Positions 31,363 through 44,488 of a stretch of 64,000 bases of DNA are shown here, piece after piece. Below the pieces are notes generated by a model, which saw nothing but the letters and a program-made list of their open reading frames with translations, made no database searches and was not told the DNA's origin. The DNA is from Tetradesmus obliquus (taxonomy: Eukaryota > Chlorophyta > Chlorophyceae > Sphaeropleales > Scenedesmaceae). The position numbers were made by a program, and so were the translations under genes. Location: NCBI GenBank assembly GCA_030272155.1, contig CP126194.1:5633501-5697500 (forward strand), written 5' to 3'. Position 1 is the first letter of the stretch; each line of letters starts with the position of its first letter.

Positions 31363-34300
31363 TGCTTACGCTGTTGCCACGTGCGCAACTTGGCCTTGCT
31401 CAGTGTTACAAGTTACATCCGCTCACCCTGCGGCTCTTGCGCTGCTGGCCGTGTTGTCTTGGCGGTGTCAGCCGCCTAAATGATGTGCTTTGCACGCGAT
31501 GCATTGATGGCTCGCCGCAAAACCCATTTTACTGGGTGTGTTTTGAGAGAAATGGCTTGACCCAGTATTGAAAGATGCATGAATTTGACCGAGTTTTTGT
31601 TATATTTTCAGCAGCAGCACAATCGGCTGGTCTACTTCTACCACCAGCTCGCACATTTTGATAGGATGACACATTGGTGGCACCTGCAAGTGTTCAATAG
31701 CCGGGCTGTTGTTTCCACAATACTACACATGATCTTGCTGCACGGTACTGGACAAATTGCTCCAATGCTGCTGCGTCTTTTGGTGCATTGTTGTTGTTTG
31801 ACACAGTACTTGCAGCAAGCACGCAGCAGCTGCGCATGCATACAGCACTATTGAGTTGCTGTGGCTCATTCAAATGAAATTTCAATGTTTAGTGTTTAGT
31901 TAAGCAGGCCTTTAACCTGATGACGTGGTCCACGGATCATCTTGCTAGGCTCACACCTGGGCCAGATTTCAGTCTTGATGCTGCATGGTGTTGAGTTGTA
32001 CGGCATACCGCCATCATTGCATGAAGCACGTTACAAGGCAGCAGAGAACGGCTGCTGCTGTGTCACAGGATGAGTCAAGTTCCTGTCTGCTGCAATGTGG
32101 TTATCCACGCTGAGCTGCTGCAGTGGCAACGCCAGCATGGGCCGCATTTATGCATGCACATTTGTGTGCAAAGCATAGTGCAAGCTTAATGGTCGAGCTC
32201 ACTGCCGGGCTTCATGGCGATCAGTTTACAGCTACTGCATATGTTGCCGCTTCCTGCAGCCTTACCAAAGAAACAGGAGCTGCGAGACTGCAGCTTTGCG
32301 GAGCTGAGGTCTGGCGCTGCTGCTGCATGCATATATGTATGTGCATGCTGCACTGCTGTGCAGCAGTGTTAACACAGCTCACCCTTTACAGCTGGACCTA
32401 AGTAATATGTGATGATGATGCAAGATGGCATCCGTCCTTTCCTGGGGTGGATGCTGCTAGATCTAGCTCCAGAGCTGCCGGCGAAAACCCACAGTCAACG
32501 CCAAGTGATCTTACGAAGCAAACATAGGCGAAATCAAGTATTTGAAGGCAGCGCAAGCCGCAGCGAGTGCAGCAGCCTCTGGCACTGTCTGGAGTTTCCA
32601 GTGATTGAGTGGTCCAGAAATTTTGAATTTGAACGAGGTGCCCAGCTGTCACGATCGTAAGCTCAGCTCGGCAAGCCAGACCATCGGCACTTTAAATCAA
32701 ATTACAGAAGGTATTCAAACATATGGCAGTGGTTCGCTGTGGCGTACGGCTTGCAGTCACAACCCTGTTCGGTCAGTCAAAACCGCAACATAACCAACAC
32801 ACGACACGATGGAAGAAGTTAGGCATCGCTTAGCTACAATGCTCTTGCTTCCAATACATTATTTGTTGTGCGTCTCAGAATGGCGTAACGATGCTTGCAC
32901 ACATAGCCCGTGATGCCGCAAATACGGCTGAACTGCCCCGGCCAGACGCATCTCTAGGCAGTTTGCAGCTGTTGGTCCGCAGCACGGCCGTGAAGGCGTC
33001 TACTATTCCTCAATTCAGGCTTATAGTACGTTCCACAGTCCAATGGAGGTGCTGGGCATGTTGACTGCTGATGGTGAGTACTGCTGATGTCTGTCACAGT
33101 ACTACTAGTCTGAGACGTAGACAGCGCAGAATAAACGTTACACTCCTGCACTGTCAAACTTGTTGTGTTTGCACCACACGTGCTACTGACATCAGGAGAC
33201 GGGAAAGCTATCAGCAGCAACGGCAGTAGTCTTCCTGCTGCTCAACCACCAGGCAGCATCAACGTCAAGCTTGAAGCTTCAAACAGCAGAGATGGCATAC
33301 TCATTGGTGGTGGACGCAGCAGCATGCTGCAGCAGAAAGGCGGCAGAATTTGTACAGCAGCTGCCTGACCATTACTGTGGCTGCAGCTGTCATCCCTCAG
33401 TTACAAGCGCCCATCTCCTGTGGCTGCTGATTGAACTGACTTCCTGGTGGGTGAGCACTTCATTCAGGGTGAAGCTTGTCTGTAGACTTCCTCAGCCAGA
33501 AATGGGTGTTCCTGCAAGTGCGACTGGGCCTGCAGTGTGACCCTACTGATAAACAGCTGCTGTGGTCTTACTCACTGCGACCAGCCTAGCCGCTTCCGAT
33601 ACTCAATTGCTGATGCTGTGCTTTCAACACCAGCTGCGCTGCATGCTAAAAAGTACGTCTAAATTGCATCTGCAGTGTTTGAGACGCCGTCTGCAGAACT
33701 TGCATGGCTATCGTGATGACAGCAGTGCAACCAGTTCACCAAATTATGTATGCTCCTTCCTACATACTTGCAGATGGAGCTGGTCACGCTCAGGCTACAA
33801 ACCTCCAGCTCATCCGGAGGAGGCCCGTAATTTCAGCCACATTCAGTGCACCTCAGCAGCAAGTACCTGTTCAGCACTGGCTGAGCACTACTTTGGCCTG
33901 CCACCCCGCAAGCATCAACCCCCCAGGTGCATTTGGTAAGCTTGCAGTAACTGCATCCGCATGTAACAGAAACACGTACATGTGTACATGTTGAATAGTT
34001 ATAAAAATGACGCCTCACGCCAGGTGACAGCTGATCAGCAGAAGCCTGCCACACAACAGCAGGCCTGGACAACACCATAATTGGTCATGTGTGCATTTGG
34101 CAGTTTAATCAAGCGGTGTTTTGCAAATGTGTCGTCTTGCTGCTTGCAGCAGGAACAGAAGTCGAGCGGACACTTTTGGCACATCGACCTCAGCTCAGAG
34201 CTCGACCGATGAGTTGAGGCGGAGCGAAGATTGCTCTCAGCATCAGGTGAGGCTTATACCAAACCAGTAAAAAACAATAATGATAATTATTTGTTTTTCT

Positions 34301-34516
34301 GTCTTTTGTTTGCTGCGTACAAGCACAAGACACCTGGCAAACTTTGGCGGGAAAGGTGGCGCCCAATCCCGCTGCCAGCCTTAACTTCGCTCCCACGTTC
34401 TTCACAAGGACGCGTCTGACAAAGACTTGGGGCAGGTAAGCTCCCTGCCAGATCAACTCAACTCAATTGGCAGTTGAGCAGTCGTGAGCTCGACCACTGA
34501 GGCCGTCTGGAGCCCC

Positions 34517-34524
34517 TTATAAGA
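34517..34524 (+). promoter_or_regulatory. Possible TATA box
   Basis: CTTATAAG lies 113 bp before the ATG at 34637, a usual promoter-to-start distance here. Confidence 0.45.
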
Positions 34525-34636
34525 CAGGTGCATTTGCCACTTTCCAGCACACTCTTGGCATTCAAGCTACTACAAGCTTGCCAACTTACTGTCCTGTTCC
34601 TACTTTCGACTTTCTGAGCAACTCACATTCGTCAGC

Positions 34637-35292
34637 ATGGCTATTATGCTCTTTGCAACAGTGTGCGCTTTCAGGTTGGGGCACAAGTGCCTCAACTTTG
34701 TCATGGGCCTCTCTCGTGACCCCATGTCCTTCGCCCTCTCCCACGGCCCCTCCCCCAAGGCCATCAACCACAGCAACGTCACCCACCAGGTCGCCCCAGT
34801 GCTGGCCTGCCCCGCAGTGCCCAAGTGCGACAGCACTATGGCGAGCTTGGTGAGTAGCTGGCTGCTGAATTCAGCTTCGAAGCAGCTGCTGCCTGCATGC
34901 TATAACTCCCCACTAGCACAAGTTACGTGTGTGGTGTGTGTCAATGTGTTGGTCTGCATGCTACTGCTGCACTGCAGGTGGCCGTTGCAGTTCCCAACCA
35001 AGTGGCCAGCACGGACCCCCTGGCAGCTGCCCCCACCAACAGCAATGACGGGCTGGTCCTGCAGGACACCGCTGCTGCTGACGAGCCTGAGCCCACTGCA
35101 ACTGTAGCAGTCGTGCGGCGCCAGGCCTGCCCCAAGGCAGACAAGCCGCAGGCTGCCAACACCCTCCCAAACTCCTCCCAGAAGCAGCTTGAGGCTGAAG
35201 TAGTGAGGACGAACTGGCAGCAATACGAGATGCTGAGGGCCTGCAGGCTGCACAACGAGAAGTCCGATTGGTACAAGGCCATCTACAACTGA
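34637..35292 (+). CDS. Unknown protein, two exons (175 residues)
   Basis: Exons 34637-34849 and 34978-35292 join in phase 0 across a GTGAGT/CTGCAG intron. The N-terminus (MAIMLFATVCAFRLG) is mildly hydrophobic and could be a weak signal or anchor. The middle is Ala/Thr/Pro-rich and probably disordered. The C-terminal 45 residues are charged and helical: QKQLEAEVVRTNWQQYEML, then RACRLHNEKSDWYKAIYN. Five to six cysteines are spread through the protein. I recognise no family. A good TATA candidate 113 bp upstream and clean splice sites support a real gene. Confidence 0.6.
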
Positions 35293-36052
35293 GCCACTGC
35301 ACGACTGTTTAAAAAAAATGAATCGCTGCATTTTGCAGTGCGAATGATCGGCGCACAGCCGCCACCCCCAAACCGGTGTTTTTCAACACCACCAACAAGA
35401 ATGGAAAGCTTTCACAGCCAAGTTGGCTTGATGGCCGCTGCATCGCGCATCAAGCCAGCAACAGACAGCAGCTGGCTATTGGCATGCTAGGTGGCCAGGC
35501 TGCAGAAATGCATAGCCACACCGGCCATCAAAACTTGAATGCTTGCATAATATCCACGACCAGCTAACTACAAGCGCATCCACGTACCCGCTGGTGTGGT
35601 ACCACCTGTGATGCAGAGCACACAGAATGCACGTGTCGGCCACATTGCCATGCGCAATCTGCACCAGACAAAAAGTGCGCCACAGTTGTGCTGCAGCCTT
35701 ATCTTCCCTTCATTTTCGCAGAGGAACTGCATCAAAAAGCTTCTTTGCACCACTCAGAACTCAGCAGAGCGTAAAACACACAGTGACAGTTACGCACCAT
35801 ACACACAGGTATGTTGCTGTGCACTTCATACAGCCTGCAGGATAACCTGGGACACATGGCTCGCCTGCTGGCATGCAAGCGAATGCAATCACCTGATCAA
35901 CACGTGCAGGACACACAGAGCCGCACCCGCCTTCACGTGAACCCAGCATGCCCTGAGTTAATGCGATGCAACACCACAAAACTTTCGTGACCTGGCGCCA
36001 GAGCCCAGGTAATTGCTAACGCTCCTGTAAACTCTGTGGATGCTGCCCATGG
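35293..36052. other. Convergent intergenic region
   Basis: Lies between two gene ends. An A8 run at 35312 follows the plus-strand stop. No exon seen. Confidence 0.4.
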
Positions 36053-38633
36053 TCACGAGTCCCGCTGCAGTGCGCTGCGCAGCTGTGCCAGCATGTGGCC
36101 ATGCCCCCTGGCTGCCAGCGCTGTCCGCACATCGCCAGGGCCCACCTCCTGCCGGCCAGCCACATCCACTGCCAACTCGCCCGCTGCAGCCAGCTGCTGC
36201 ACCAGAAAGTCCTCGGCTGCAGCAGCCAGCAGATCTAAAGCCTCCGGCTCTATATCCAGATCCATCATGTCTTCTGATCCTTCTTCAGATGCCGATCCCA
36301 ACGCTGCCTCAGGATCGTCAACCAGCACCGCCGACCCGGCCTGCTGCACTCCTGCTGCTGCTACTGCTGCTGCTGCTGGCCGCACAGGCGTGCTGTCAGG
36401 CGCTGCAGCCGACAGCTGCTGCAGCTGCCGCACCAGCGCACGCTGCTGCTGCCGCTCGCCAGCTACTGTCTCCAGCGCATCATGTACCATGCCTTCAAAA
36501 TGTGCAGGCGGCCACACACAGCCGTCCTGTGCCTGCTGCAGCCACACCTCACGCAGCGCAGCCACGTCACGCAGAGGCTGCAGCAGCTGCTGCACAAATG
36601 CCAGATGAATTTGATCCACAGGTGGCAGCGCCTGCCAGCCTGCTGCCGCCTCAACGCTGCTGCTGCTGCTGCTGCTGCTGCTGCCGTTGCTGCTGCTGCC
36701 ACGTGCATGGCCAGCGCTGCTGGTGGGTGTTGCTGAGTCATACCACCACGGCTGCTGCAGGTGGTACATACGCGTGGCTTGCAGGAGCTGCTGCAGCTGC
36801 TCTGTGCTGAGCTGTACCAGCTCACCACCTTTCCCAGCGCTGTCACTGCTGCTGCTGCTGCTGTGCGGCTGCCCTTTGATCACAGCAGCTGCTGCGCCTG
36901 TCCTGACAGCCAAGCCTGCAAGGCCAGCCTGACACGCTTGCAGCCTCGCCTCGAGTTCAGCAGGCAGGCCAGCAGTTGCTGCTGCACAACCGCCGCACTG
37001 CATGCCAGACAGAAAGCAGCAGGCAGAGCTGCTGCCGATTGGCCAGGCCTTGCCGCAGTAGAACCTGAGGTCGGCAGGGAACAGCACCATGTTGCTGCTG
37101 CCGCAGCTGCTGATTGTGGCTGTGGCAGTGTGCTGCTGCTGCTGCTGCTGCCAGCCGCCTGCTGCCAGCTGCAGCAGCCACGCAGTGAGTGGGTCCTGCT
37201 CAACTGCTGACAGTAGGCTGCTGCTGATGCGAGGAGCTGATCCAGCCCACGCAACTGCTGCTGAGTCAGGGCTGCCTGACTTGCCAGACCTGAGCGTGCA
37301 AACAACGAGAGGCAGCAGCAGATGGGTGCATACAATTAGTTGGCCTTGACGACAGTAAGACAGTGGGGCTCAAGAGTTTGAAGGGTGCCACAAGTAGGCT
37401 TGCGGAAAACTGCAGCGGTGACCACCTCAACAGGCCATGCAGCAGCACACGTTCTGCGCAGACCGCATGTGTGCATTGCAGCTCTGCTGCAGCTGTTGCT
37501 GCAGCATGAAACAGGAAACTATATAAATGGTGAGTTGGAGTTTAGTGTTCAGCTGCCGCTCTCACCTGTGCAGCAGCAGGCTCGATAGGTCAGCATTGCC
37601 TGCCACACCCAGCAGCACATGCCGAGCTGTCACAAACACACTCACGCCCTGCTGCTGCTGCTGCTGCTGCTCATCGCTGGACGCATGCTGACCACCCCCC
37701 AGCTGCAGCGCAGCCTGCTGCTGTGCTGCGCTGCCTGCTGCCTCAAGCAGCAGCTTCAGAATGACCTCCAAGAAGCCAGCAACCAGCACTACACCATGTG
37801 TGGTGGCATCACCCGCCTCCTGAGCACTGTCTTGCGCCGGCTGGTGCTGCTGCTGCTGCTGCTGCTGCTGCGTGTCTGCTGGTGCGGCGCCTGCATCCTG
37901 CTGCTGCTGCTGCTGGTCAGGCGACTGCACTTGTTGACTAGACGTGCCCAACCCATCGCCAGCATCGCCAGTCCAGCTCTGCACTACTCCCGGCACTGCC
38001 CAGGCCACAGACTGCACTGCGGACTGCGTCAGGTGCTGCTCAAGCTGAGGCAGGCCAGCACTGGATGCTGCCAGCTGCTGCAGGTTTGCTGCCAGCTGCT
38101 GATGCCAGTCGCCAGCACCAGAGGATGCTGCTGCTCCTCCTGCAGCTGCTGCTGCTGCTGCTGCTGCTGCTTTGGATGCAGGCTTTCCCTTCTGCTGCTT
38201 CTGGCCCTGCTGCTGCTGCTGCCGTGCTTGCGGCTCCTCATCCAGTCCTGCTGCCGCGACTTCTGCTGCTGTTGCTGGTTGCTGAGGCGTCTGTAGGCTG
38301 GCAGGTGCACCCCCAGCTGCTGCTGCTGCCGCTGCTGACTTGCTAGCCGGTGATGTGGAATGCGGCAGGGCGTGCATGTGCAGCTGCTGTGCATACTCCT
38401 CTGCCAGCACTGCAGCAGCCTCTTCCGAATCAGCAGACTCCCAGCCACCCTCAGAGCCGGAATCTGATGCTGCTTTGGACCATCTGCGACGGCCACCACC
38501 ACCACCACCAGCAGCAGCAGCAGCAGCGGAGCTACCAGCCCTGCTGCTACTGCCAGCTCCGCCTGCTGCATGGCTGCTGCCTGCAGCGCTACTGCTCGAA
38601 ACACGCCTGCTGCTGCTGCCAGCCACAGCTCCC

Positions 38634-38665
<32 letters not shown>

Positions 38666-41600
38666 GGCAGGAGGGGACACCCCAGTGGCAGCAGCGGACG
38701 CCACATCCCGCAGCATGCGAGCAGCTTGCGCCACCAGGCCATTGCTGAAGCCTGTGTCGCTAGCGCCTGGCAGCAGCTGCTGCTGCTGCTCCTGCTCGTG
38801 CAGCGCCTCCTCCATGTACTCATCGTCTGTGGTGTACTCATCGCTGCTTGAATCGTCCCCTTCATCCTCATCTTCATCCTCGTCCTCATCCTCTGCTCAC
38901 ACCGCAACGGCAGAAAGAGCAACAACAGAGACAAGGTGTGTGAGCACAGCGCCGGCAGGGAAGGGAGCAGCCGGTGCAGTGCAGCACTGCAGCGAAACAA
39001 CCTCCCAGGCGCATGCGCTGCAGTGCAGAATACACCCCATAGCAACACAAAGAAAGTACATTGGTCGCAGCGCAACAAGCACTGTGCTAATTTACGCTTC
39101 TACAGCAGCGGCAGCAGCGGGTGCATATGCTGCCTGAGCTGCTTCTGCTGTGATGCGGCTGCACGCCGCAACACCACACGCTGCGCACTCAGAAGTTCCT
39201 CCAACCTAGCAGGCTCCAGGAAACCACAACACTGCAGGCAACGCTCTGTCAATAGCTAACCAGCGCCTACATGCTGCATTGCTTCCAGAATCGTGCTGCT
39301 GCATCATAGCGGTGTATGGCCAGCCAGTAGGTGTTCGCTCCACCTGGTAAAAAAAGCTGCATGCCCCACCCACCTTCCTCCTCGTCTTCGTCCATGAAGT
39401 CGTCCTCGTCCTCATCCTCGTCCTCAAAAGAGACTGGCAGCCGCTCCTCCACCAGCGCCACCAGCTTGTCCAGCTGCAGTGTGTTACATTGCAAGTCATT
39501 GAAATTTCAATTTTGAAAACCATTTGGCTACAGCAGCAGACACAAACACGCAGCGCCACTAGCTTGTCCAGCTGTGGCTGAAGTACGGCAGCAGCAGCCA
39601 GCAGAAACATGGGCAGGATAGGTAGACAGGTATGACGGGTATGACAGCGTCAAGGTGAGTACAGTTGCCGGCAGCCGCTCCTCAACCAGCGCCACCAGCT
39701 TGTCCAGCTGCACACCATTGTCAATGGTTGTCTTGAGCGGGTAGCAGCAGCAGCAGCAGCCGAGGAGATGCATAAATAGGCAGGAGCAATGTTGGCAACA
39801 CCAAAGAATGGTTAAAAGCAGGAAGCAGCCACCGCTAGCACCATGTAACAAGAAGTCGGACCCTAGCTATGCTCTCTACGGTTTATCAAAACCTAAAAGC
39901 TGGAGCTGTGGCTGACCTGGTTTAGCATCAAGCAAGCGGCTGACAACGACTACAAGCGGCAGCCAAAAGCAGCATGCCACAAGAATCAGCCGCAAGCAGC
40001 AGCCACGTTGATAGCAGCACCCACCTCCAGCTGCAGCCTGATGCGGCCCGCCACATCGCTCCAGGTCACCTCGCTGAGGTCCTCGCACTCCTCGTCATGG
40101 AAGGCCCACACGCAGCAGCCGTACGCTACAGCCACAAGCAGCACGGCAAGCAGCAGCCCACAAGCAGCAGCTGCAAGCAGCATCCACAAGCAACACCTAC
40201 AAGCAACACACGCACGCAACACCTGTAGGCAACCAGCAGCACGCACCTCCAGATGCAGCCCGATGCGGCCCGCCACCTCGCTCCAGGTCACCTCGATCAA
40301 GTCCTCACACTCCTCGTCATGGACAAACCACATCAGCCATAAGCAACAGCCACAAACAGCATGGCAAGCAGCAGCCCACAAGCAGCAGCCCACAAGCAGC
40401 AGCCACAAGCAACACCTACAAGCAAAAGGCGCACGCAACTCCCGTACGCAAGCAGCAGCACCCACCTCCAGCTGCAGCCCGATGCGGGCCGCCACGTCGC
40501 TCCAGGTCACCTCGCTCAAGTCCTCGCACTCCTCGTCATGGACGGCCCACACACAGCAGCCATACGCAACAGCCACAAGCAGCACAGCAAGCAGCAGCCC
40601 ACAAGCAGCAGCTGCAAGCAGCAGCCGCAAGCTACGTCTACAAGCAACACACACACACGCAACTCCCGTACGCAAGCAGCAGCACGCACCTCCAGCTGCA
40701 GCCCGATGCGGCCCGCCACATCGCTCCAGGTCACCTCGCTCAAGTCCTCGCACTCCTCGTCATGGAAGGCGCGCGACAGCCCCACCACGCGCGTCAGGCA
40801 GGCCCCCAGCAGGCCGGCCGGCAGCACCAGCTGCAGCACACCAGACAGCAACGCAGAAGGAGGCGGGCAGAGAAAACGGGTTCATGAGATGCACCATCAC
40901 ACCAGCAATGCATGATAAAGCAAGTTGCTGGCGCAGAAACATCTGCACCCTACTGCGTCCATGCCTTGCCTTTAGCCCTACTGCAGCAAGCACTAACACT
41001 CATGCCATGATTACATCACAACTGTTGTTTGAGTACGTAGGCCCGGCCTCACCTGCGCAGCCGCCATTGTCATGCGCGGCGTCAGCGGCACCCGCATCTC
41101 ATCGGGATCATAAAACCCCTCGCCCAGCGCCTGCATGAACCGGTTTGCCACCTCCATCAACATGTCACTCAGCACAGCAGCAGCCTGCCATCCCAGCTGC
41201 ACTCCTTGGCCCAGCCACACAGCACTGCCAGCTAGCACACTCGGGCCCCAAAACAGCCGGTAGCTCGCCATCATCATCGGCGGCAAACTCGGGATCTGCA
41301 TCGTCTCAACATGCATTGCCCGCGCGCTGCTCAGCAGCAGCAGCGCAGTGGACAGCTCCAGTGCTTCTAATGGTGCCAGCCCGTGCAGCAGCTTGGGGGT
41401 GCGGCGCTTAGCTGGCAGCAGAGGACCGCCACCCAGCCGCTGCAGCTGCTGCAGCGAAGCTTCAAAGCCAGGGGCTGCCATCAGCGCTGCGCCTAACGCA
41501 TCCCCTGGCGCACTGCTTGCTAGTGTTGCTGCTGCTGCTCCTCGTCTCGAACTGGAGCTTGCCTGGCCCTGCTGCTGCTGCTGGCGCTGAGGCTGCTGCT

Positions 41601-42562
41601 GCTGCTGCCTGCCGCGTGGCCCGCCAACGCCAAGGCCCTGGCCCCCCAAGCCCCTCGGCGCAACAGCAGCAACACCAGCATCCGCAGCATCCGCAGCACC
41701 TGCAGCGTATGCAGCCCGCATCTGATCTGCAGCAGGCGAGCCCAGCACTGCAGACAGCCGATTCAGCCAGCCGCCTTGCCGCCGCTGCGGCGTCGTCGTC
41801 TGCTGCTGCTGCTGCTGCTGCTGCTGCCTGTCGCCTGGCTGCATATCCTGCTGTGTCTGACGCAAAACCTGGCCAGCCGGGCCTGCGCCTTGCACCGCAT
41901 CACCTGCTGCTGCTGTTGCTGCAGCTCCGCTGCTGCCGTCCTGTCTCCCACCAGCACCCCTGCTGTCTCCAACGGCGCTGCCGCCAGCGCTGCTGCTGCT
42001 GCTGACAACGACCTCTGCAATGATCTGCAGCGCCCCCTGGGCCATCTGCAGCAGCTCCCCCAGCTCCACAGACTGAGCAGGAGCAAAGGCAGGCCAGCCC
42101 AGCCCCAGCCAGAGCTGCGTGAAGGGCGCTGCTGCACCCACAGCAGCCTGCAGCAGCTGCCGCTGGTGATACAGCCAGTAGCTCAGCTCATCTGTTTCGT
42201 CCTCATCCAAGCCCCGCTGGCAGCCAGGCAGCAGGTGCTGCTCAGATTCATTGCTGCCGCCGCTGTCAGTGCTGCTCCTGCGCGCACGCTGCTGCTGCTG
42301 CTGCTGCTGCTGGCGCTGCTCCTGCTGCTGCTGCTGCCAGCGCGGACCCAAGATGCGCTGCACTGCCTCCCACGCCCTGATGAGTGAAGTGTACAGCAGG
42401 AAGCAGCTAGGCAGCTGAATGTCTGCATAGTCTGCGCTCAGGATGTCAAACATGTTGAGGTTGAGCAGGGTACGCCAGCAGCACTCCAGCAGTGGATCAG
42501 AGTGCAGTCCCACTGATGTGAAGCACTGAGGGCGCCCCAGTGCAAGCGCCTCAGCAAGCGAC

Positions 42563-42598
<36 letters not shown>

Positions 42599-44488
42599 AT
42601 ACTACCTGCTGCTGCCGCTGTGACTGCCTCACTGCTTGCAGGCATGATCTGCTGCGGTGCTGTCTGCACTGCCAGTGCTGCTGGCCTGCTGCCAACCTCT
42701 GCAGCAGCTGCCCTGCTGACCAGCCATCCTGCATCCTGCTGCATCCTCTGTGGCAATGCTGCTGCGGGAATGGCTTGCAGCAGCCGCTCACACGCATTCG
42801 CTGCTGCACGCCCGACACTTGGCGCGCCAAATGCATCAAAGCTATCCTCAACAGCATCGCGTGGCATCTCCCCAGAATCTGCAGCTGTCAGCACCGCTGC
42901 TGCTGCAGAAGCACCAGCAGCCAGCCCACCAGCCTCAATCAGTTGCTGCTCCGCCTGCTGCCGCTGCTGCTGGTACTTGCAGTGCAGGCTGTGCTGCTGC
43001 ATCTCCTCAGCGCTGCCGCTGCTGCTGCAGCCGTACAGCCGCAGCGGGCACGGCTGCCTTGCAGGACACCTCAGCTGCAGGTGCAGGCCCCAGCTGCTGC
43101 GCTGCACCTGCTGCCCGCAGTGTGGGCAGGCGCGCTGCGCTGCAGGGCAGCTGTGCTCCAAATGTTCCTGCAAGAAGCTCACAGGCACGGCTGCGCTGCA
43201 GCCGGCTGCTGCGTTGCTGCAGGAGATGAGGCGCTGGCTGCACACGTTGGACTCGTGCTTGCTGATGTCTCTGCGCAGGCCCTGCAGGCCGCAGAAGCAG
43301 CAGCAGCACAGCTGCGCCCAGCAGTCGCGCTTGAGGTGGGACGGCACGGCGCCGCGCGCCACGATGGCTGTGCATCCAGCTTTGGCGTTTGGGCAGTGCA
43401 CCTGCAGTGCAGCAGAGCAGGCATACGTTCAACAGGTCTGACTTGTCTGCATAAGAAGCTGTTTTGAGCAGGGCAACTGCCCTACATGCATTTGAAGTAT
43501 GGAGGGCAGCTGCGCTGGGCAAATCATTAAACATCAGCACAGCATCAATGCCTGCCCTGGTGACTTCAGCCTCTTGCAGCCTGCACACATATCTGTGAGC
43601 ATCTAGATGCAGGCTGATTCAAATAACGTTCAAAAGTATCTGCTGGCTGCTGCTTCATATCTTGTGTGCAATTACGGCAGCGGCTGCAGCAGCTGGCTGC
43701 GCCCCACCTGCAGCTGGTCCAGCTGCTGCTGGATTGCTGGGTCATGCTTGAGGTCGCTGAACTTCAGCCGGCGGCGGCAGTAGGGGCAGGTGCAGCCCTG
43801 CGCGTTGCTCTTCTGAGTGTCAAACCTGCGGCACAAGGCAGAACAAAGGGCTGTTACGCAAGGCAGGTTGCGCACTTTCCTGCAAACTTTAGATCTATGT
43901 GTGTCTGCCACTGACAGCGCTGCTGGCAGGCGCGAAGCCATCCTGAACGCTGTTATACGCTGTCCCATGGCTCACTTTGCTGCTATCAGCAGCTGCATGC
44001 CTGCATGCTGTCTGCAAGTCATGCTGAATCACTTGACGCAGGGCCCTTGAGCAAGCAGCGCGCAGTGCCCACACAGGCGGTGGCTCACCATTTGTGGACA
44101 CAGTTCTGCAACACAGCAGCGCGCAGCAGCACAGCGGCGCAAGGACATAATCAGGGGAATTGTTGAGTGGTGCAGTGTGAGGCAAAAGCAGGGCATGCGC
44201 CTGCAGTAACATCTGTGCAGCTTCAGCTGCTGCTCTGCTGCATGGGAGGCTGGTAACCACTGCCTGTTTGCAGTACAAGCACAAACAATCATGAGCAGCG
44301 TCGCGCAGCAGCTAATGTCTTGTTACGTGAATTGCCAAGCTCACCTGGCAGAACGTCTGGGAGCAGCCAGGGCAGGCCGTGTGCGTGCCTGCTACATCAT
44401 GGCAGACAGTGCAGATGAGCTCCTGCGGGAACTGCAGCTCATCCTCCACGTAGCTGTACTGATAGTGGTTGATGCTGCTACTAGCCAT
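36053..44488 (-). CDS. Large RING plus TRAF-type zinc-finger protein, putative E3 ubiquitin ligase
   Basis: Eight exons: 44488-44345, 44105-44089 (17 nt), 43825-43708, 43401-41053, 40830-40690, 39473-39374, 38892-37566, 37289-36053. All phases agree; 1,810 residues. Residues 26-70 form a RING-like finger (C26, C29, C39, C42, C47, C50, C67, C70), with Cys in place of the usual His. Residues 94-235 contain repeated TRAF-type fingers (CPNAKAGC...HLKRDC; CSNAAAGC...HLEHSC; ACPHCG). The rest mixes helical segments (FDILSADYADIQLPSCFLLY; FHDEECEDLSEVTWSDVAGR; LDKLVALVEERLP) with Ser, Gln and Ala runs and a strongly acidic stretch (FEDEDEDEDDFMDEDEEE and beyond). RING-TRAF proteins usually act as E3 ligases or scaffolds; substrate unknown. 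The two exons at 40690 and 39374 each have tandem partial copies in the adjacent intron. Exons 4-7 are joined by phase and splice sites only, without a homology guide. Confidence 0.72.
39550..39710 (-). repeat. Partial copies of exon 6 start in intron 5 of the RING/TRAF gene
   Basis: CTGGACAAGCTGGTGGCGCT, which opens the real exon at 39473, also occurs at about 39707 (followed by the same GTTGAGGAGCGGCTGCC) and at about 39571 (CTGGACAAGCTAGTGGCGCT, then diverged). Each has an AG just upstream. Only the 39473 copy runs on into the acidic coding tract and a usable donor. Confidence 0.85.
40017..40765 (-). repeat. Tandem array of four exon-plus-intron units in the RING/TRAF gene
   Basis: The 3' half of exon 5 (HDEECEDLSEVTWSDVAGR...LQLE) and its donor plus intron start recur four times. 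The aligned ATG triplets on the plus strand are at 40762, 40538, 40319 and 40097 (spacings 224, 219, 222 bp). The last three copies lie in one uninterrupted reading frame with their spacers. Variants include DLIEVTWSEVAGRIGLHLE and VAGRIRLQLE. Confidence 0.9.

Larger units (their letters stand above)
31109..34636. other. Long region without a supported gene; exon-like fragment near 33780-33935
   Basis: A 138-bp offset duplication (ATGATGTGCTTGGCATG at 31344, ATGATGTGCTTTGCACG near 31482) lies at the left. At 33775 an acceptor TTGCAG precedes an open, balanced reading frame (GAGHAQATNLQLIRRRPVI...) up to a GTAAGC donor at 33938. It may be an isolated or decayed exon, but I could not link it to others. 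A TATA-like box at 34517 ends the stretch. Confidence 0.35.

Noticed and set aside
33165..33994. Possible spliced gene
   Set aside because: One exon-like stretch with acceptor and donor, but no neighbouring exons in phase and no recognisable product; kept only as a note.
38340..39137. Plus-strand ORF of 265 codons, Ser/Pro/Ala-rich
   Set aside because: Mostly opposite exon 7 of the RING/TRAF gene, which is supported by consistent splice phases on the minus strand.
40008..41138. Plus-strand ORF of 376 codons across the RING/TRAF gene
   Set aside because: Antisense of the tandem exon array; its repeats come from the real minus-strand coding units and it has no independent motif.
42563..43441. 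Plus-strand ORF of 292 codons
   Set aside because: Antisense to exon 4 of the RING/TRAF gene, Cys/Leu/Ala-rich shadow frame.
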